Part shown: piece by piece, positions 43,196-52,427 of the stretch | How the letters are laid out: each line of letters opens with the position of its first letter | Numbering within the stretch: position 1 is the first letter of the stretch | Assembly (NCBI GenBank): GCA_964461135.1 | Contig: CAYWTB010000007.1 | Span: forward strand, 47,453 to 111,452 | Length of the DNA: 64,000 bases | Origin: RQOF01 sp964461135 | GTDB taxonomy: Bacteria > Calditrichota > Calditrichia > RBG-13-44-9 | Reading direction: 5' to 3' | Translations under genes and position numbers: made by a program | The notes under the pieces: model-generated | What the model saw: only the letters and a program-made list of their open reading frames with translations | Database searches by the model: none | What the model was told of the DNA's origin: nothing

Positions 43196-44632
43196 ATGTC
43201 AAATAATGTTGCACGGTCACTGCCACAGAATTCCCCCTCAGAGAACAGCGTCCAGGAAATGTGGAAACAAACTCTGGATCTCATGCGCGAAGAAATTTCA
43301 CCTCAAGGTTTCCGTACCTGGTTGAGTCCTATTATACCAGTCAGTTTTGTTGAAAACACTTTAATCCTGCGAGTACCGTCTCAATTCTTTTTTGAGTGGC
43401 TGGAAACACATTACCAGGAAATACTCTCGAAGTCCGTCCATAAAGTCTACGGTCTAAAGACAAAAATTGAATACCTCGTTGCCTCCGGGATTGAGAAAAA
43501 ACCGGAAGAATTAAATCTTTCCGAAACAGATGATCCCCTTCAAGAGGACGTAGAAAACGTTGAAAAGAAATACCTGGAATCCCAGATTGATTCCCGTTTT
43601 TTATTCGACAATTATTTTGTAAAAAATGACAATGAACTGGCCCTGCGGTCTGCTCAAACCGTGGCCAAACATCCCGGAAAAACCGATTTCAACCCCTTGT
43701 TCATATATGGTGAATCAGGATGTGGAAAATCTCACTTGCTTCATGCTATCGGAAATCATATTCTAACCACCCGCAGGAGGAAAAAAGTATCATTTCTCAG
43801 CAGTGAAAATTTTATAAATCAATACATTAGCGCCTTGCAAAACAGGCAGATGGATCTTCTTAATAAAAATTTTTCACAAACAGACGTTTTGCTTATCGAT
43901 GATATTCAGTTTTTATCCAACAAGAAAAAATCGCAGGAAGGTTTATTCTATTTTTTTTCGGAGCTGGAACGACAGCATAAACAGATCGTCATCACGGCAA
44001 ATCAACCACCATCCCAGCTAACTTTTCTGGATAAGCGCCTGCTTTCTTTCTTTCAAAAAGGACTTATCATAGATTTGATTCCTCCCGGTTACGAAACGCG
44101 CATTGAATATATTGAGTCCTACTGTGAGAAGACCAATTTGTCTATCCTTATCGAAGTGAAAGAGTTTCTGGCCCGCTCCCTCTGCGATGGCCTGCAGGAA
44201 ATGCGTGCTGTCATTATCCGAATAGGCGCACAGAGTTCCTTGCTGGGAAAACCGGTTTCCCTGGAAGCTACTCAAATGTTACTTACTCATATTGATACAA
44301 ACTGGGCAAAAAAGAATACCCGCTTCCGCCAATGGCACGCTGTAAAAGTAGATGATATTATCCGGGTAGTGTCAGAATATTTAAATATTCCTATCGATAT
44401 CCTTATTGGATATTCCCGTCAGCGGGAAATTACCTTCGCCAGGCAAATCGCTATCTACCTCGCTAAAGAGCTATCCGGTGAATCATTAAGGGTGATTGGA
44501 TATCATTTTAACGATCGGCATTATACGGGAATTCTGCATAGTTATAAGAGAATCACCAGGGATATGAAAAACAATCCCGCTATCTATAACCTTATATTGG
44601 ACATCAAGAGTAAACTTAAAAACAATTCCTAA
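43196..44632 (+). CDS. dnaA: DnaA-like replication initiator, degenerate AAA+ residues
   Basis: A 478-residue protein with full DnaA architecture: domain I (about 18-95, WLSPIIPVSFVENTLILRVP), AAA+ core, and domain IV helix-turn-helix. Walker A GESGCGKS (172-179) and Walker B VLLIDDIQFL (231-240) are intact. The box VII arginine finger is lost: the family RLKSRF becomes RLLSFF with Phe285. The sensor-2 arginine of NVRELEGAL is replaced by Gln334 (GLQEMRAVI). The DnaA-box-reading segment RDHTTVLH becomes RHYTGILH. GGAGGAGG lies about 14 bases upstream. It is not next to dnaN or rpmH, so it could be a diverged paralogue and not the main initiator. Confidence 0.85.
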   Translation: MSNNVARSLPQNSPSENSVQEMWKQTLDLMREEISPQGFRTWLSPIIPVSFVENTLILRVPSQFFFEWLETHYQEILSKSVHKVYGLKTKIEYLVASGIEKKPEELNLSETDDPLQEDVENVEKKYLESQIDSRFLFDNYFVKNDNELALRSAQTVAKHPGKTDFNPLFIYGESGCGKSHLLHAIGNHILTTRRRKKVSFLSSENFINQYISALQNRQMDLLNKNFSQTDVLLIDDIQFLSNKKKSQEGLFYFFSELERQHKQIVITANQPPSQLTFLDKRLLSFFQKGLIIDLIPPGYETRIEYIESYCEKTNLSILIEVKEFLARSLCDGLQEMRAVIIRIGAQSSLLGKPVSLEATQMLLTHIDTNWAKKNTRFRQWHAVKVDDIIRVVSEYLNIPIDILIGYSRQREITFARQIAIYLAKELSGESLRVIGYHFNDRHYTGILHSYKRITRDMKNNPAIYNLILDIKSKLKNNS

Positions 44633-44653
44633 AATCCCTCCGGTTGTACCTGC

Positions 44654-44685
44654 GGTCTGAGATGTAATAACAGACCTTTCCTCAT
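44654..44685 (+). terminator. Possible intrinsic terminator after dnaA
   Basis: GGTCTG and CAGACC form a 6-bp stem around an 11-base loop, followed by a T-rich stretch interrupted by CC. Stem length is modest, so the call is tentative. Confidence 0.45.
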
Positions 44686-44827
44686 TTTTTAGCAATTCTC
44701 TATATTCTTAAATCTATCTATAAACCGTAAATTTAGAAAATAGGGAACTTACCAAAGCAATACTTGTGAAAATTAAAAGATATTATTATTTTAACCTTTT
44801 ATTTAATGAATCATTGAAAAGAGTGTT

Positions 44828-45769
44828 ATGAAAATAATTGATTTATCTAAACTTTTTTTAACCTCTATCACAATAATAATTGTGGTCATATTCTTTTCCG
44901 CTGGACTGTTATGGCCTCAGCAAGAAAGTTCTTCACAAGATTCTCTTTTATCTGCAACGCCCGGCAGTGACACCACCACAGTTAAAACGCAGGTTACAGA
45001 TACACTTCCCCGTCTACTGGACAGGGTTGTCCCTAATAATGCGTTTCGGGTGGGAGAAAAGCTTACTTTTGTGGTTCGTTACGGAATTATTAAGGCCGGT
45101 GAAGCAACCATGTCAGTTGAAGAACTTGTACCGGTTGGAGAAAGGACCGCCTTTAGAATTGTCTCCACTGCCAGATCCACCAGAACATTTGACATCTTTT
45201 TTAAAGTACGGGACCGTGTAGAAAGTTACATTGATACCCGGGGGATATTCTCCTGGAGGTTCAATAAATTGCTGCGGGAGGGATCATATAAATTCGACCT
45301 TCTGGTGGACTACAATCAGTATTACGGTAAGGCTGATGTGGAAACTATCCGTTATGAGGATGGTGACGAACTTAAAGTAAAGGAATCTAATAATTTTGAA
45401 CTAGATATTCCCCCTTATGTGCTGGATATATTGGCTTCTTTTTATTATGTTCGAACCCAGAAACTCAGAGTGGGTATGCCCATTTATCTTACCAATCATG
45501 ATAATAAGAAGGTTTATGATCTTAAAGTAATTATTCAAAAACGAGAAGTTGTAAAGGTGGGTTCCGGTAAATTTCGCTGCATCGTGGTTCAGCCGGTTCT
45601 CAGGGGGGAAGCCATTTTCAAACAGAAGGGACAACTGTGGGTGTGGCTAACCGATGATAAATACAAGATTCCGGTTCAAATGAAAAGTGCTGTATTTGTG
45701 GGAAGTATTACTACAGAACTGACTAAAATTGAAGGAATACCACTTCCCCTTCCCTCACAGGTAAAATAA
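44828..45769 (+). CDS. DUF3108 family exported protein
   Basis: A 313-residue protein. An N-terminal hydrophobic segment (about 9-31) looks like a signal peptide or anchor, followed by a low-complexity Ser/Thr-rich linker. The DUF3108 domain covers about 70-310, with VGEKLTFVVRYGIIKAGEATMSV and FFKVRDRVESYIDTRG being typical. Relatives are predicted periplasmic beta-barrel-like lipid-binding proteins without a defined role. It lies about 195 bases after dnaA and 110 bases before a glycosyltransferase gene. Confidence 0.82.
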   Translation: MKIIDLSKLFLTSITIIIVVIFFSAGLLWPQQESSSQDSLLSATPGSDTTTVKTQVTDTLPRLLDRVVPNNAFRVGEKLTFVVRYGIIKAGEATMSVEELVPVGERTAFRIVSTARSTRTFDIFFKVRDRVESYIDTRGIFSWRFNKLLREGSYKFDLLVDYNQYYGKADVETIRYEDGDELKVKESNNFELDIPPYVLDILASFYYVRTQKLRVGMPIYLTNHDNKKVYDLKVIIQKREVVKVGSGKFRCIVVQPVLRGEAIFKQKGQLWVWLTDDKYKIPVQMKSAVFVGSITTELTKIEGIPLPLPSQVK

Positions 45770-45882
45770 TACCCGGTTTTGGTGAAGTGATTTTAATAAA
45801 ATAATTCATTTTTAATTTTTGATTTGAATCAATTGGATCCGAATTTCATTTCCGATAATAGAAACACAAAAGGACATGGAAC

Positions 45883-47127
45883 ATGAATATCATCGTTGAA
45901 AATCCCCAGGGAATTAATTATGCAGAAATCGTAGTGGGTATACCCTCTTTCAACGAAGCAGATTCAATTTCTTATCCCACAGATGTTGTAAGCCGGGGCC
46001 TGGTTCAATTTTTTCCTGGAAAAACCGCTGTTATTATCAATGTTGATAATCATTCTCCCGATAACACTAAGTCAACATTTTTGAACACACCAACCAAAAT
46101 ACCCAAGGTATACCTGTCCACTGCGCCCGGCATAAAGGGTAAAGGTAACAATCTGTTAAACCTTTTCAAGGCTGCGGTGGAACTGCAGGCAAGAGCAATT
46201 GTAGTTGTGGATGCAGATCTCAAAAGTATAACACCCACCTGGATCAGGTATCTGTGCGAACCCCTGATGGGACGCTTTGATTATGTCACTCCCATTTATG
46301 TCAGGCATAAATATGACGGGACCATAACGAACCATATTGCTTATCCCATGCTACGAACATTATATGGACTGAGGGTTCGTCAACCTATCGGGGGGGATTT
46401 TGGTTTTTCCGGTAAACTGGCGCGGGCTTTCCTGGCAGAAAAACTGTGGAATGACAAAATTGCCAATTTCGGCATAGATATATGGATGACAACTATTGCC
46501 ATTGCACGACATTTTAATGTCTGCCAGGCTTTTCTGGGTTCACCAAAGGTACACCGGGCCAAAGATCCCGCCGAAGATCTTTCCTTTATGTTCAAGCAGG
46601 TAGTATCCACGCTTTTTGATCTGATGATTGACTTCGAATATCTTTGGAAATATACCACTGAGAGCCGCCCGAGCAGCATATATGGTTTTGGGCTGGGAGT
46701 AGTTGAAAAGCCGCCTCCCATAAAGGTAAATACACAAAAACTATTTAACAGCTTCAACGATGGGTTTACTAAATTTGGCAAGATCTGGGAACAGGTTATT
46801 CCCATACCGGAATTTCTGGAATTACAGAAAATAAAAACCATTCCCAAAATAGAACAGTTTTATTATCCCAGCAATTTGTGGGCAAGAATTTTATTCAGTT
46901 TTGCTGTAGCCTACAAAAACAATGAAATTGACACTGAAAAAATACTTGAGGCACTGATCCCGTTTTACCATTCCCGTGTGCTATCCTACGTAAACCATAC
47001 CAAAGAGTTGGAAACCCGTGAATCAGAGGAATATCTGGAAAATATAAACCGCATTTTTGAATCAGAAAAATACTTTCTCCTGGAACGATGGAATGAACGC
47101 ATCATGGATAAGAAAATATTCCGATAG
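45883..47127 (+). CDS. GT-A glycosyltransferase, glucosyl-3-phosphoglycerate/mannosylglycerate-synthase-like
   Basis: A 414-residue cytosolic protein. Strand 1 is VGIPSFNEADSI, the loop KGKGNN binds the nucleotide, and the metal motif is VVDADLKS with Asp110 and Asp112. The acceptor-side segments QPIGGDFGFS and NFGIDIWMTTIAIA with HRAKDP near residue 225 resemble the GpgS/MGS branch (GT78/GT81). Enzymes there make glycerate-based compatible solutes, so osmotic or thermal protection is possible. No partner phosphatase gene is adjacent. The C-terminal 120 residues are helical. ATG with AAGGA. Confidence 0.75.
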   Translation: MNIIVENPQGINYAEIVVGIPSFNEADSISYPTDVVSRGLVQFFPGKTAVIINVDNHSPDNTKSTFLNTPTKIPKVYLSTAPGIKGKGNNLLNLFKAAVELQARAIVVVDADLKSITPTWIRYLCEPLMGRFDYVTPIYVRHKYDGTITNHIAYPMLRTLYGLRVRQPIGGDFGFSGKLARAFLAEKLWNDKIANFGIDIWMTTIAIARHFNVCQAFLGSPKVHRAKDPAEDLSFMFKQVVSTLFDLMIDFEYLWKYTTESRPSSIYGFGLGVVEKPPPIKVNTQKLFNSFNDGFTKFGKIWEQVIPIPEFLELQKIKTIPKIEQFYYPSNLWARILFSFAVAYKNNEIDTEKILEALIPFYHSRVLSYVNHTKELETRESEEYLENINRIFESEKYFLLERWNERIMDKKIFR

Positions 47128-47414
47128 ATCCTGCTACCCCAGCCCTTCGGCTTGTATACTCTCCCAAATAAATTTTTATTTTACTCCAATTCGCAATTTT
47201 CAATACCGCAAGGGGTAGTAGTCTGTTAATTTTTGTTAAAAATATGCGCAATATTATATTTTTTATCTGTCAGGACGTGCCCGTATTAGTCCAATTCCAC
47301 CCTGACGCTAAATAAAAACTTATTTCTGTTTTACCCTTATAATTATTCTATATAACTTTCATGCCTGTTGAGTTACCAATCCCATTTAATGCTATAATAG
47401 GGATAAGAATATAT

Positions 47415-48332
47415 ATGACAAAACCAAAATTGATTGTGCATGGCGGGGCCTGGAGTATCCCTGAGGAGCAGCACGAGGTCCATATTAAAGGTTGTTACAC
47501 TGCAGTGGAAAGGGTGTATCAGCACCTGGAAAAGGGGATATCGGCGCTTGATGCGGTTGAATCTGCTGTTCAGGTACTGGAGAAGGATCCCACTTTTGAT
47601 GCAGGACGAGGAGCTTTTTTAAACGCGGAAGGGGAAATTGAACTGGATGCTATCATTTGCGATGGATCCAGCCTGGCCTTCGGTGCAGTAGCAGCAATAA
47701 AAAATGTGCTCCATCCGGTATCTGCGGCGCGTCTCCTCATAAAGTACTCCGAACACTGTTTCATGGTGGGGGATGGTGCACAGCGTTTTCTCCGTGACCT
47801 TCAATTTCCCGAAGTGGAGGTCGAAGCATTACTTACCCGGCAGGAACTGGATTATTACCATAAAATAAAGGCTGATCCTACTTTCCGGACCCGAAAACCT
47901 TTCGAACCCCATCCCGAAGGTACTGTAGGTGCAGTTGCCCTGGATATTAAGGGGAACCTTGCCGCAGCAACCTCTACCGGCGGTACTCCCAGAAAGTTGC
48001 CCGGGCGGGTGGGTGATTCCCCGGTTATTGGTGCGGGTGCATATGCCGATAATCAGACCGGCGCCGTATCCGCTACCGGATTTGGTGAGTCCATTATGAA
48101 GGTTGTGCTGTCTAAACTGGTTTGTGATAATTTTGTGCAATATAACGCCGTGCAAGCAGCCCGCCTTGGTATTCAGGTACTGCAAAAGAGAGTTAACGGA
48201 CTGGGAGGCGTCATCGGCATCAATAACAAGGGCGAATATGGATTCTTTCACAATACCCAGTATATGGCATATGCATTCTATCAACCGGGAAGAGGTATTA
48301 TTTCCAGAATTAAGACACCTGAAATGGAGTAA
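47415..48332 (+). CDS. Isoaspartyl peptidase / plant-type L-asparaginase (Ntn-hydrolase)
   Basis: A 305-residue enzyme that should self-cleave to expose a threonine nucleophile. The segment PEGTVGAVALD has Thr170 as the new N-terminus, preceded by the acidic/basic stretch of the cut site. The starting IVHGGAW and GRGAFLNAEGEIELDA are family signatures, as is TGGTPRKLPGRVGDSPVIGAG with the substrate-binding Arg. The start at MTKPKLI was chosen because it abuts the first strand; the upstream in-frame ATG adds 18 unusual residues. It may degrade isoaspartyl dipeptides left by protein damage. Confidence 0.9.
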   Translation: MTKPKLIVHGGAWSIPEEQHEVHIKGCYTAVERVYQHLEKGISALDAVESAVQVLEKDPTFDAGRGAFLNAEGEIELDAIICDGSSLAFGAVAAIKNVLHPVSAARLLIKYSEHCFMVGDGAQRFLRDLQFPEVEVEALLTRQELDYYHKIKADPTFRTRKPFEPHPEGTVGAVALDIKGNLAAATSTGGTPRKLPGRVGDSPVIGAGAYADNQTGAVSATGFGESIMKVVLSKLVCDNFVQYNAVQAARLGIQVLQKRVNGLGGVIGINNKGEYGFFHNTQYMAYAFYQPGRGIISRIKTPEME

Positions 48333-48338
48333 GATCCA

Positions 48339-49127
48339 TCACGAAGTGGATCCCCATTTTCTAAGCGCTTTCAAAAGAGCCTGAAAATCTTTGGGTGGTT
48401 CAGCTACCCAATCCATGGGAACTTGATCTACCGGATGATTTAACTTCAATCTCCAGGCATGGAGAGTAAGCCGCGAGATAAGAGCCGAATTTTTGGTTTC
48501 TTGATAAGAATTCGCACGCTTCAGATCGAAAATTGTTATTTGCTGAGATCCGGAATAAACAGGATCCACCGCCAACGGATGTCCGATCGCCTCAAGATGA
48601 ACACGAATCTGATGGGTCCGTCCAGTAACAGGAGAAACTTCCAGCAAAGAAAATTTCTCAAAGGTTTCAAGAACCTTATAGTTGGTAACAGATGGTTTAC
48701 CTTTTTCATTCACCCTCACTCTTCCTTTTCCTCCGGTTAGCAGGGGCAGATTGATCTGACCCTTTTTTTCAGAAGGGCAGCCCTTAATAATGGCCAGGTA
48801 AAATTTGGAAATTTTATTATTTTCGAATTCAGAATTTAAAGATCTATGAATTTCCGCATTTTTTGCAAATAATACTAAACCACTGGTATCGGCATCAATG
48901 CGATGAACAACCCATATTTTAGGGGAATTTCCACCTAATACTTTATCCAATTGCATATTCAGGAGATCCAGCAAATTATGCAAATCCTTGTCCCAATGAT
49001 CGGGGATTACTCGGATACCCGCTGGTTTATTGACAACCACCAGAATCTGATCCTCATAAATTATAGTGATTTTTTGTTTATGTCCATCCGGCATCCGGAG
49101 GGAAATAGCTTTGAAACGGTTTATCAT
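48339..49127 (-). CDS. RluA-family pseudouridine synthase
   Basis: A 262-residue RNA-uridine modifying enzyme. The catalytic aspartate lies in VHRIDADTSGLVLFAK (HRxDxxTSG), and TGRTHQIRVHLEAIGHP is the conserved substrate-side motif. The N-terminus lacks an S4 domain. The ATG overlaps the stop of the upstream CLC gene as ATGA, so the genes are translated together. Its rRNA or tRNA target cannot be told from sequence. Confidence 0.9.
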   Translation of the reverse strand: MINRFKAISLRMPDGHKQKITIIYEDQILVVVNKPAGIRVIPDHWDKDLHNLLDLLNMQLDKVLGGNSPKIWVVHRIDADTSGLVLFAKNAEIHRSLNSEFENNKISKFYLAIIKGCPSEKKGQINLPLLTGGKGRVRVNEKGKPSVTNYKVLETFEKFSLLEVSPVTGRTHQIRVHLEAIGHPLAVDPVYSGSQQITIFDLKRANSYQETKNSALISRLTLHAWRLKLNHPVDQVPMDWVAEPPKDFQALLKALRKWGSTS

Positions 49128-51202
49128 ATCATATGCCGGAGATTCTCAATATCTTTTTTTCTGCCCATCACTACCAGCAAATCATCTACCTGTAGTTTGT
49201 CAGATGGCGCGGGTATGGTCTGAATGTAATTATTATCAGATTTTTTACGCTTAACCATTAATATTTGAACTTCAAATTTGGCCCTAATATTAGTTTCTTT
49301 AATGCTTTTTCCAATTAATCCGAATGGTACGGGTATTTCTGCCATTACGTAATCATCGACGATATCTATATGGTGGATTTTTTCAAGTAGTTTTACCGAA
49401 CTACTGATTTCCTGGCTGAGATTTCTCCTCACAATTTCTTTATTATAAATATCAATGATATCTTTCCTTAAGACAGATCCTATAATTTTTTCCTGCTCTG
49501 TACCATCCACCACCGGTATTTCCTCCAGATCATAAAATCCGAATACCTTCATAACTGAGGCCAGATCATCAGATGCTTCCACCCGTGGAATGTTCTCATT
49601 CACCAGATCCAGGGCAATTAACCAGTCCGTCAAGTATTCCTGGTCAAGTAGAACCCGCCGGACATCCTGCAGCGAAACTGAACCCAGTAGTTTATTTTTA
49701 TGATCAACGACGAAAAATTGGGTATTCGGCCGGCTGACCACCAGTTCTAGCAATTCTTTGAAATTCAGGTCCGGTTTGATAATGACCGGATTTTTGTTCA
49801 TGATCACTGAAACATTGAGAGAGCGCAAAATATTGACTTCCTTGCCACGGAACAGGTCAATTCCGCGTCGAACTAATTTAAGCGTGTATATGGATTCTTT
49901 TTTCAGCTTAGTCGTGAGAATCGTTGCAATAATAGTGGATATCATGAGGGGGAGGATGATGGCATAATCATTGGTTAATTCAAAAATAATTAGAATCGCC
50001 GTTATTGGGGCATGCGTGGCGCCTGCAACAACTGCTCCCATCCCTACCAGCGAATAGGCCCCCGAACTGGCTGAATACTGGGGCATAATCTGATGAACCA
50101 ATGCACCAAAAAAACCACCCGTCATTGTTCCCATGAAAAGAGACGGTGCAAAGATACCCCCCGATCCTCCCGATCCCAGACTGATGCTGGTAGCCAGAAT
50201 CTTCAGAAAGACTAGAGCCAGCATCAACAACCAGGGGAGCTGACCCAGCAGGGCTAGATTCATTGAATTATATCCAACGCCATAAATATGAGGAACAAAA
50301 ATCCCAATAATTCCAACCGCAAAACCACCAGCCATGGTTTTTACAATATCGTTGATTTTCAGTTTTTCAAAATAATCTTCCAGAGCATACAATGTTTTTA
50401 TAAAGAGCAGGGCAACCAGACCGGCCAGAATTCCGAGAATGGCATAAGGGATAAGCTCTATTGGACTGACCAGATGATACTTTGGCACCTGGAATGCAGG
50501 AAAATTACCCAGGAAAAATCGTGAAACCACCGTAGCCATGACAGATGCAATTACAATAGGGCTAAACTGGGCCATACCGAAGTCACCCAGAATTATTTCC
50601 ACGCTGAATAGTGCTCCGGCCACCGGGGCATTAAATGCGGCTGCAATCCCGGCTGCAGCGCCACAGGCCACAAATATTTTCATTCGCTCCGGATTAACCC
50701 TCAGAAACTGGCCGATTACAGATCCAATAGATGAACCAACCTGAATAACAGGTCCTTCACGGCCGGTTGAACCGCCCGACCCGATACAGATAGAAGATGC
50801 TAATAGCTTTGCCAAAACCACCCTTGCCCGGATATAACCATTTCTTAAAGCAATGGCCTCCATTACCTCAGGTACACCATGACCTTTGGCCTCTTTTGCC
50901 ACAAAATGGACAATAACTCCAACAAAGAAACCACCGACGGTAGGGGCCAGTATTTTAACATATATAGAGACATTTCTAATATATTCCAGATTGAGATTCC
51001 AATCCCCCCAGAATAGATCCTGAAATATCTTTATGAGAAATTGAATTCCTACTGCTCCTAAACCACCCAAGAAACCGATGACTACAGCTACAATAATCAT
51101 GAAAGTATGTTCAGTTGCCCTGAATTTTAAGAAGTAATCAGAAATCAGAGATAGTATTTTGCGATGAACTGATTTAAATATAGGTCTAGGTAAGATTTTC
51201 AT
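49124..51202 (-). CDS. CLC-family anion channel/transporter with CBS and TrkA-C domains
   Basis: A 692-residue membrane protein. The CLC core (about 30-445) has the motif sequence GHGVP (Ser of GSGIP replaced by His108), TGREGP with the gating Glu149, and GGIFAP. The internal proton glutamate of exchangers (Glu203 of E. coli CLC) is Ile203 here, within VEIILGD. A CBS pair (about 465-590) follows, and then a TrkA-C regulatory domain. Loss of the internal proton glutamate suggests channel behaviour or altered coupling; that is inference. The gene couples to rluA. Confidence 0.9.
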   Translation of the reverse strand: MKILPRPIFKSVHRKILSLISDYFLKFRATEHTFMIIVAVVIGFLGGLGAVGIQFLIKIFQDLFWGDWNLNLEYIRNVSIYVKILAPTVGGFFVGVIVHFVAKEAKGHGVPEVMEAIALRNGYIRARVVLAKLLASSICIGSGGSTGREGPVIQVGSSIGSVIGQFLRVNPERMKIFVACGAAAGIAAAFNAPVAGALFSVEIILGDFGMAQFSPIVIASVMATVVSRFFLGNFPAFQVPKYHLVSPIELIPYAILGILAGLVALLFIKTLYALEDYFEKLKINDIVKTMAGGFAVGIIGIFVPHIYGVGYNSMNLALLGQLPWLLMLALVFLKILATSISLGSGGSGGIFAPSLFMGTMTGGFFGALVHQIMPQYSASSGAYSLVGMGAVVAGATHAPITAILIIFELTNDYAIILPLMISTIIATILTTKLKKESIYTLKLVRRGIDLFRGKEVNILRSLNVSVIMNKNPVIIKPDLNFKELLELVVSRPNTQFFVVDHKNKLLGSVSLQDVRRVLLDQEYLTDWLIALDLVNENIPRVEASDDLASVMKVFGFYDLEEIPVVDGTEQEKIIGSVLRKDIIDIYNKEIVRRNLSQEISSSVKLLEKIHHIDIVDDYVMAEIPVPFGLIGKSIKETNIRAKFEVQILMVKRKKSDNNYIQTIPAPSDKLQVDDLLVVMGRKKDIENLRHMI

Positions 51203-51463
51203 TTCATTGATTGATGGTGATTTACTGAATAATAAAGTATTTTTTGCTCTTCGATGCAGCTGCAGAAATCAATTTCTTATGTCTTTATATTAATAAATCT
51301 TACTTTAATTAGTCCACCTCAATAAGGCAACCGATAATATTTATTCTTTGGCTGAAAAAGGACCTAATTATTATTTTGCTTCATTATAAAGACAATTTGT
51401 AATAAAATAAAATTAGTAGTTAAATTAATACTTCTTCTACCATAATCAAAAAACAGGTGTAAA

Positions 51464-52408
51464 ATGGGCTCCAAATATAAAAAATTCTCATTTCAAAATG
51501 TGAATACCTATTCAATTAAAAACAGATTTAGCAAAGTCCAGATAAATGATTTTGCGAAACCCGTGAAAACACAAGACACTATAGAAGTTCTTATTAAATC
51601 ATTACCCAATATCTTAATCGGCAAAGATTTTAAGGATTTTATTAATCAGTATAAAAAGGCCGTAAGTCAAAAAAAATTTGTGATATGGATGACCGGTGCT
51701 CATATCATAAAATGTGGTTTAAGCCCTGTTGTTATTGAATTAATGAAGGACGGATACATCAACCATCTGGCTATGAATGGAGCCGGGGCTATTCATGACG
51801 TGGAAATCGCTATGTGGGGAATTACCAGTGAGGATGTAGCCACCGGATTAAAGGATGGCAGTTTTGGAATGGCAAAGGAAACCGCCGATTTCATTAATTT
51901 CACCGTTGCAGAAAATTCCGGAAACGATATGGGATACGCAGAGGTACTGGCAAACAAGTTATTAAATGTAAAAGCTCCCCATGCCCGGCTCAGCCTTCTG
52001 GCTTCTGCCTATCAGCTCAATATTCCCATAAGCTTGCATCCCGCCTTGGGAACAGAAATAATTCATCAGCATCCTTCTCTGGATGGCGCAGCTTTTGGAG
52101 AAAAATCATTACTTGATTTTAAACTTTTTACTGATAGCGTTTCACAATTGACCAAGGGAAGTATGGTGCTGAATGTTGGATCCGCCGTTATATTACCAGA
52201 AGTATTTTTGAAGGCACTCACTGTAGTACGAAACCTGAACTACGAAGCCTATGGATTGTATACTGCAGTATTTGATATGATCCGGCATTACCGGCCTGCC
52301 GTAAATGTCATGCAGCGACCCACGCAGGAAAGTGGCAAAGGCTATTATTTTATTGGGCACCATGAAATTATGATTCCGTTATTGGCGGGAGCACTCAGAT
52401 CAGGATGA
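51464..52408 (+). CDS. Deoxyhypusine-synthase-like family protein
   Basis: A 314-residue protein of the DHS fold. HIIKCGLSPVVIELM, NGAGAIHDVEIAMWG, TSEDVATGL and GSFGMAKETADFIN are strongly DHS-like, including the NAD-site NGAxAIHD. The catalytic-lysine region SWGKI of eukaryotic DHS has only a loose equivalent, ESGKGYYFIG near residue 290. Bacteria lack eIF5A, and bacterial DHS-like proteins have been linked to polyamine chemistry such as homospermidine synthesis. No polyamine gene is adjacent. The strand differs from both neighbours, so it is a single gene. Confidence 0.75.
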   Translation: MGSKYKKFSFQNVNTYSIKNRFSKVQINDFAKPVKTQDTIEVLIKSLPNILIGKDFKDFINQYKKAVSQKKFVIWMTGAHIIKCGLSPVVIELMKDGYINHLAMNGAGAIHDVEIAMWGITSEDVATGLKDGSFGMAKETADFINFTVAENSGNDMGYAEVLANKLLNVKAPHARLSLLASAYQLNIPISLHPALGTEIIHQHPSLDGAAFGEKSLLDFKLFTDSVSQLTKGSMVLNVGSAVILPEVFLKALTVVRNLNYEAYGLYTAVFDMIRHYRPAVNVMQRPTQESGKGYYFIGHHEIMIPLLAGALRSG

Positions 52409-52427
52409 GTTCCTGAAGTAAAGCCTG

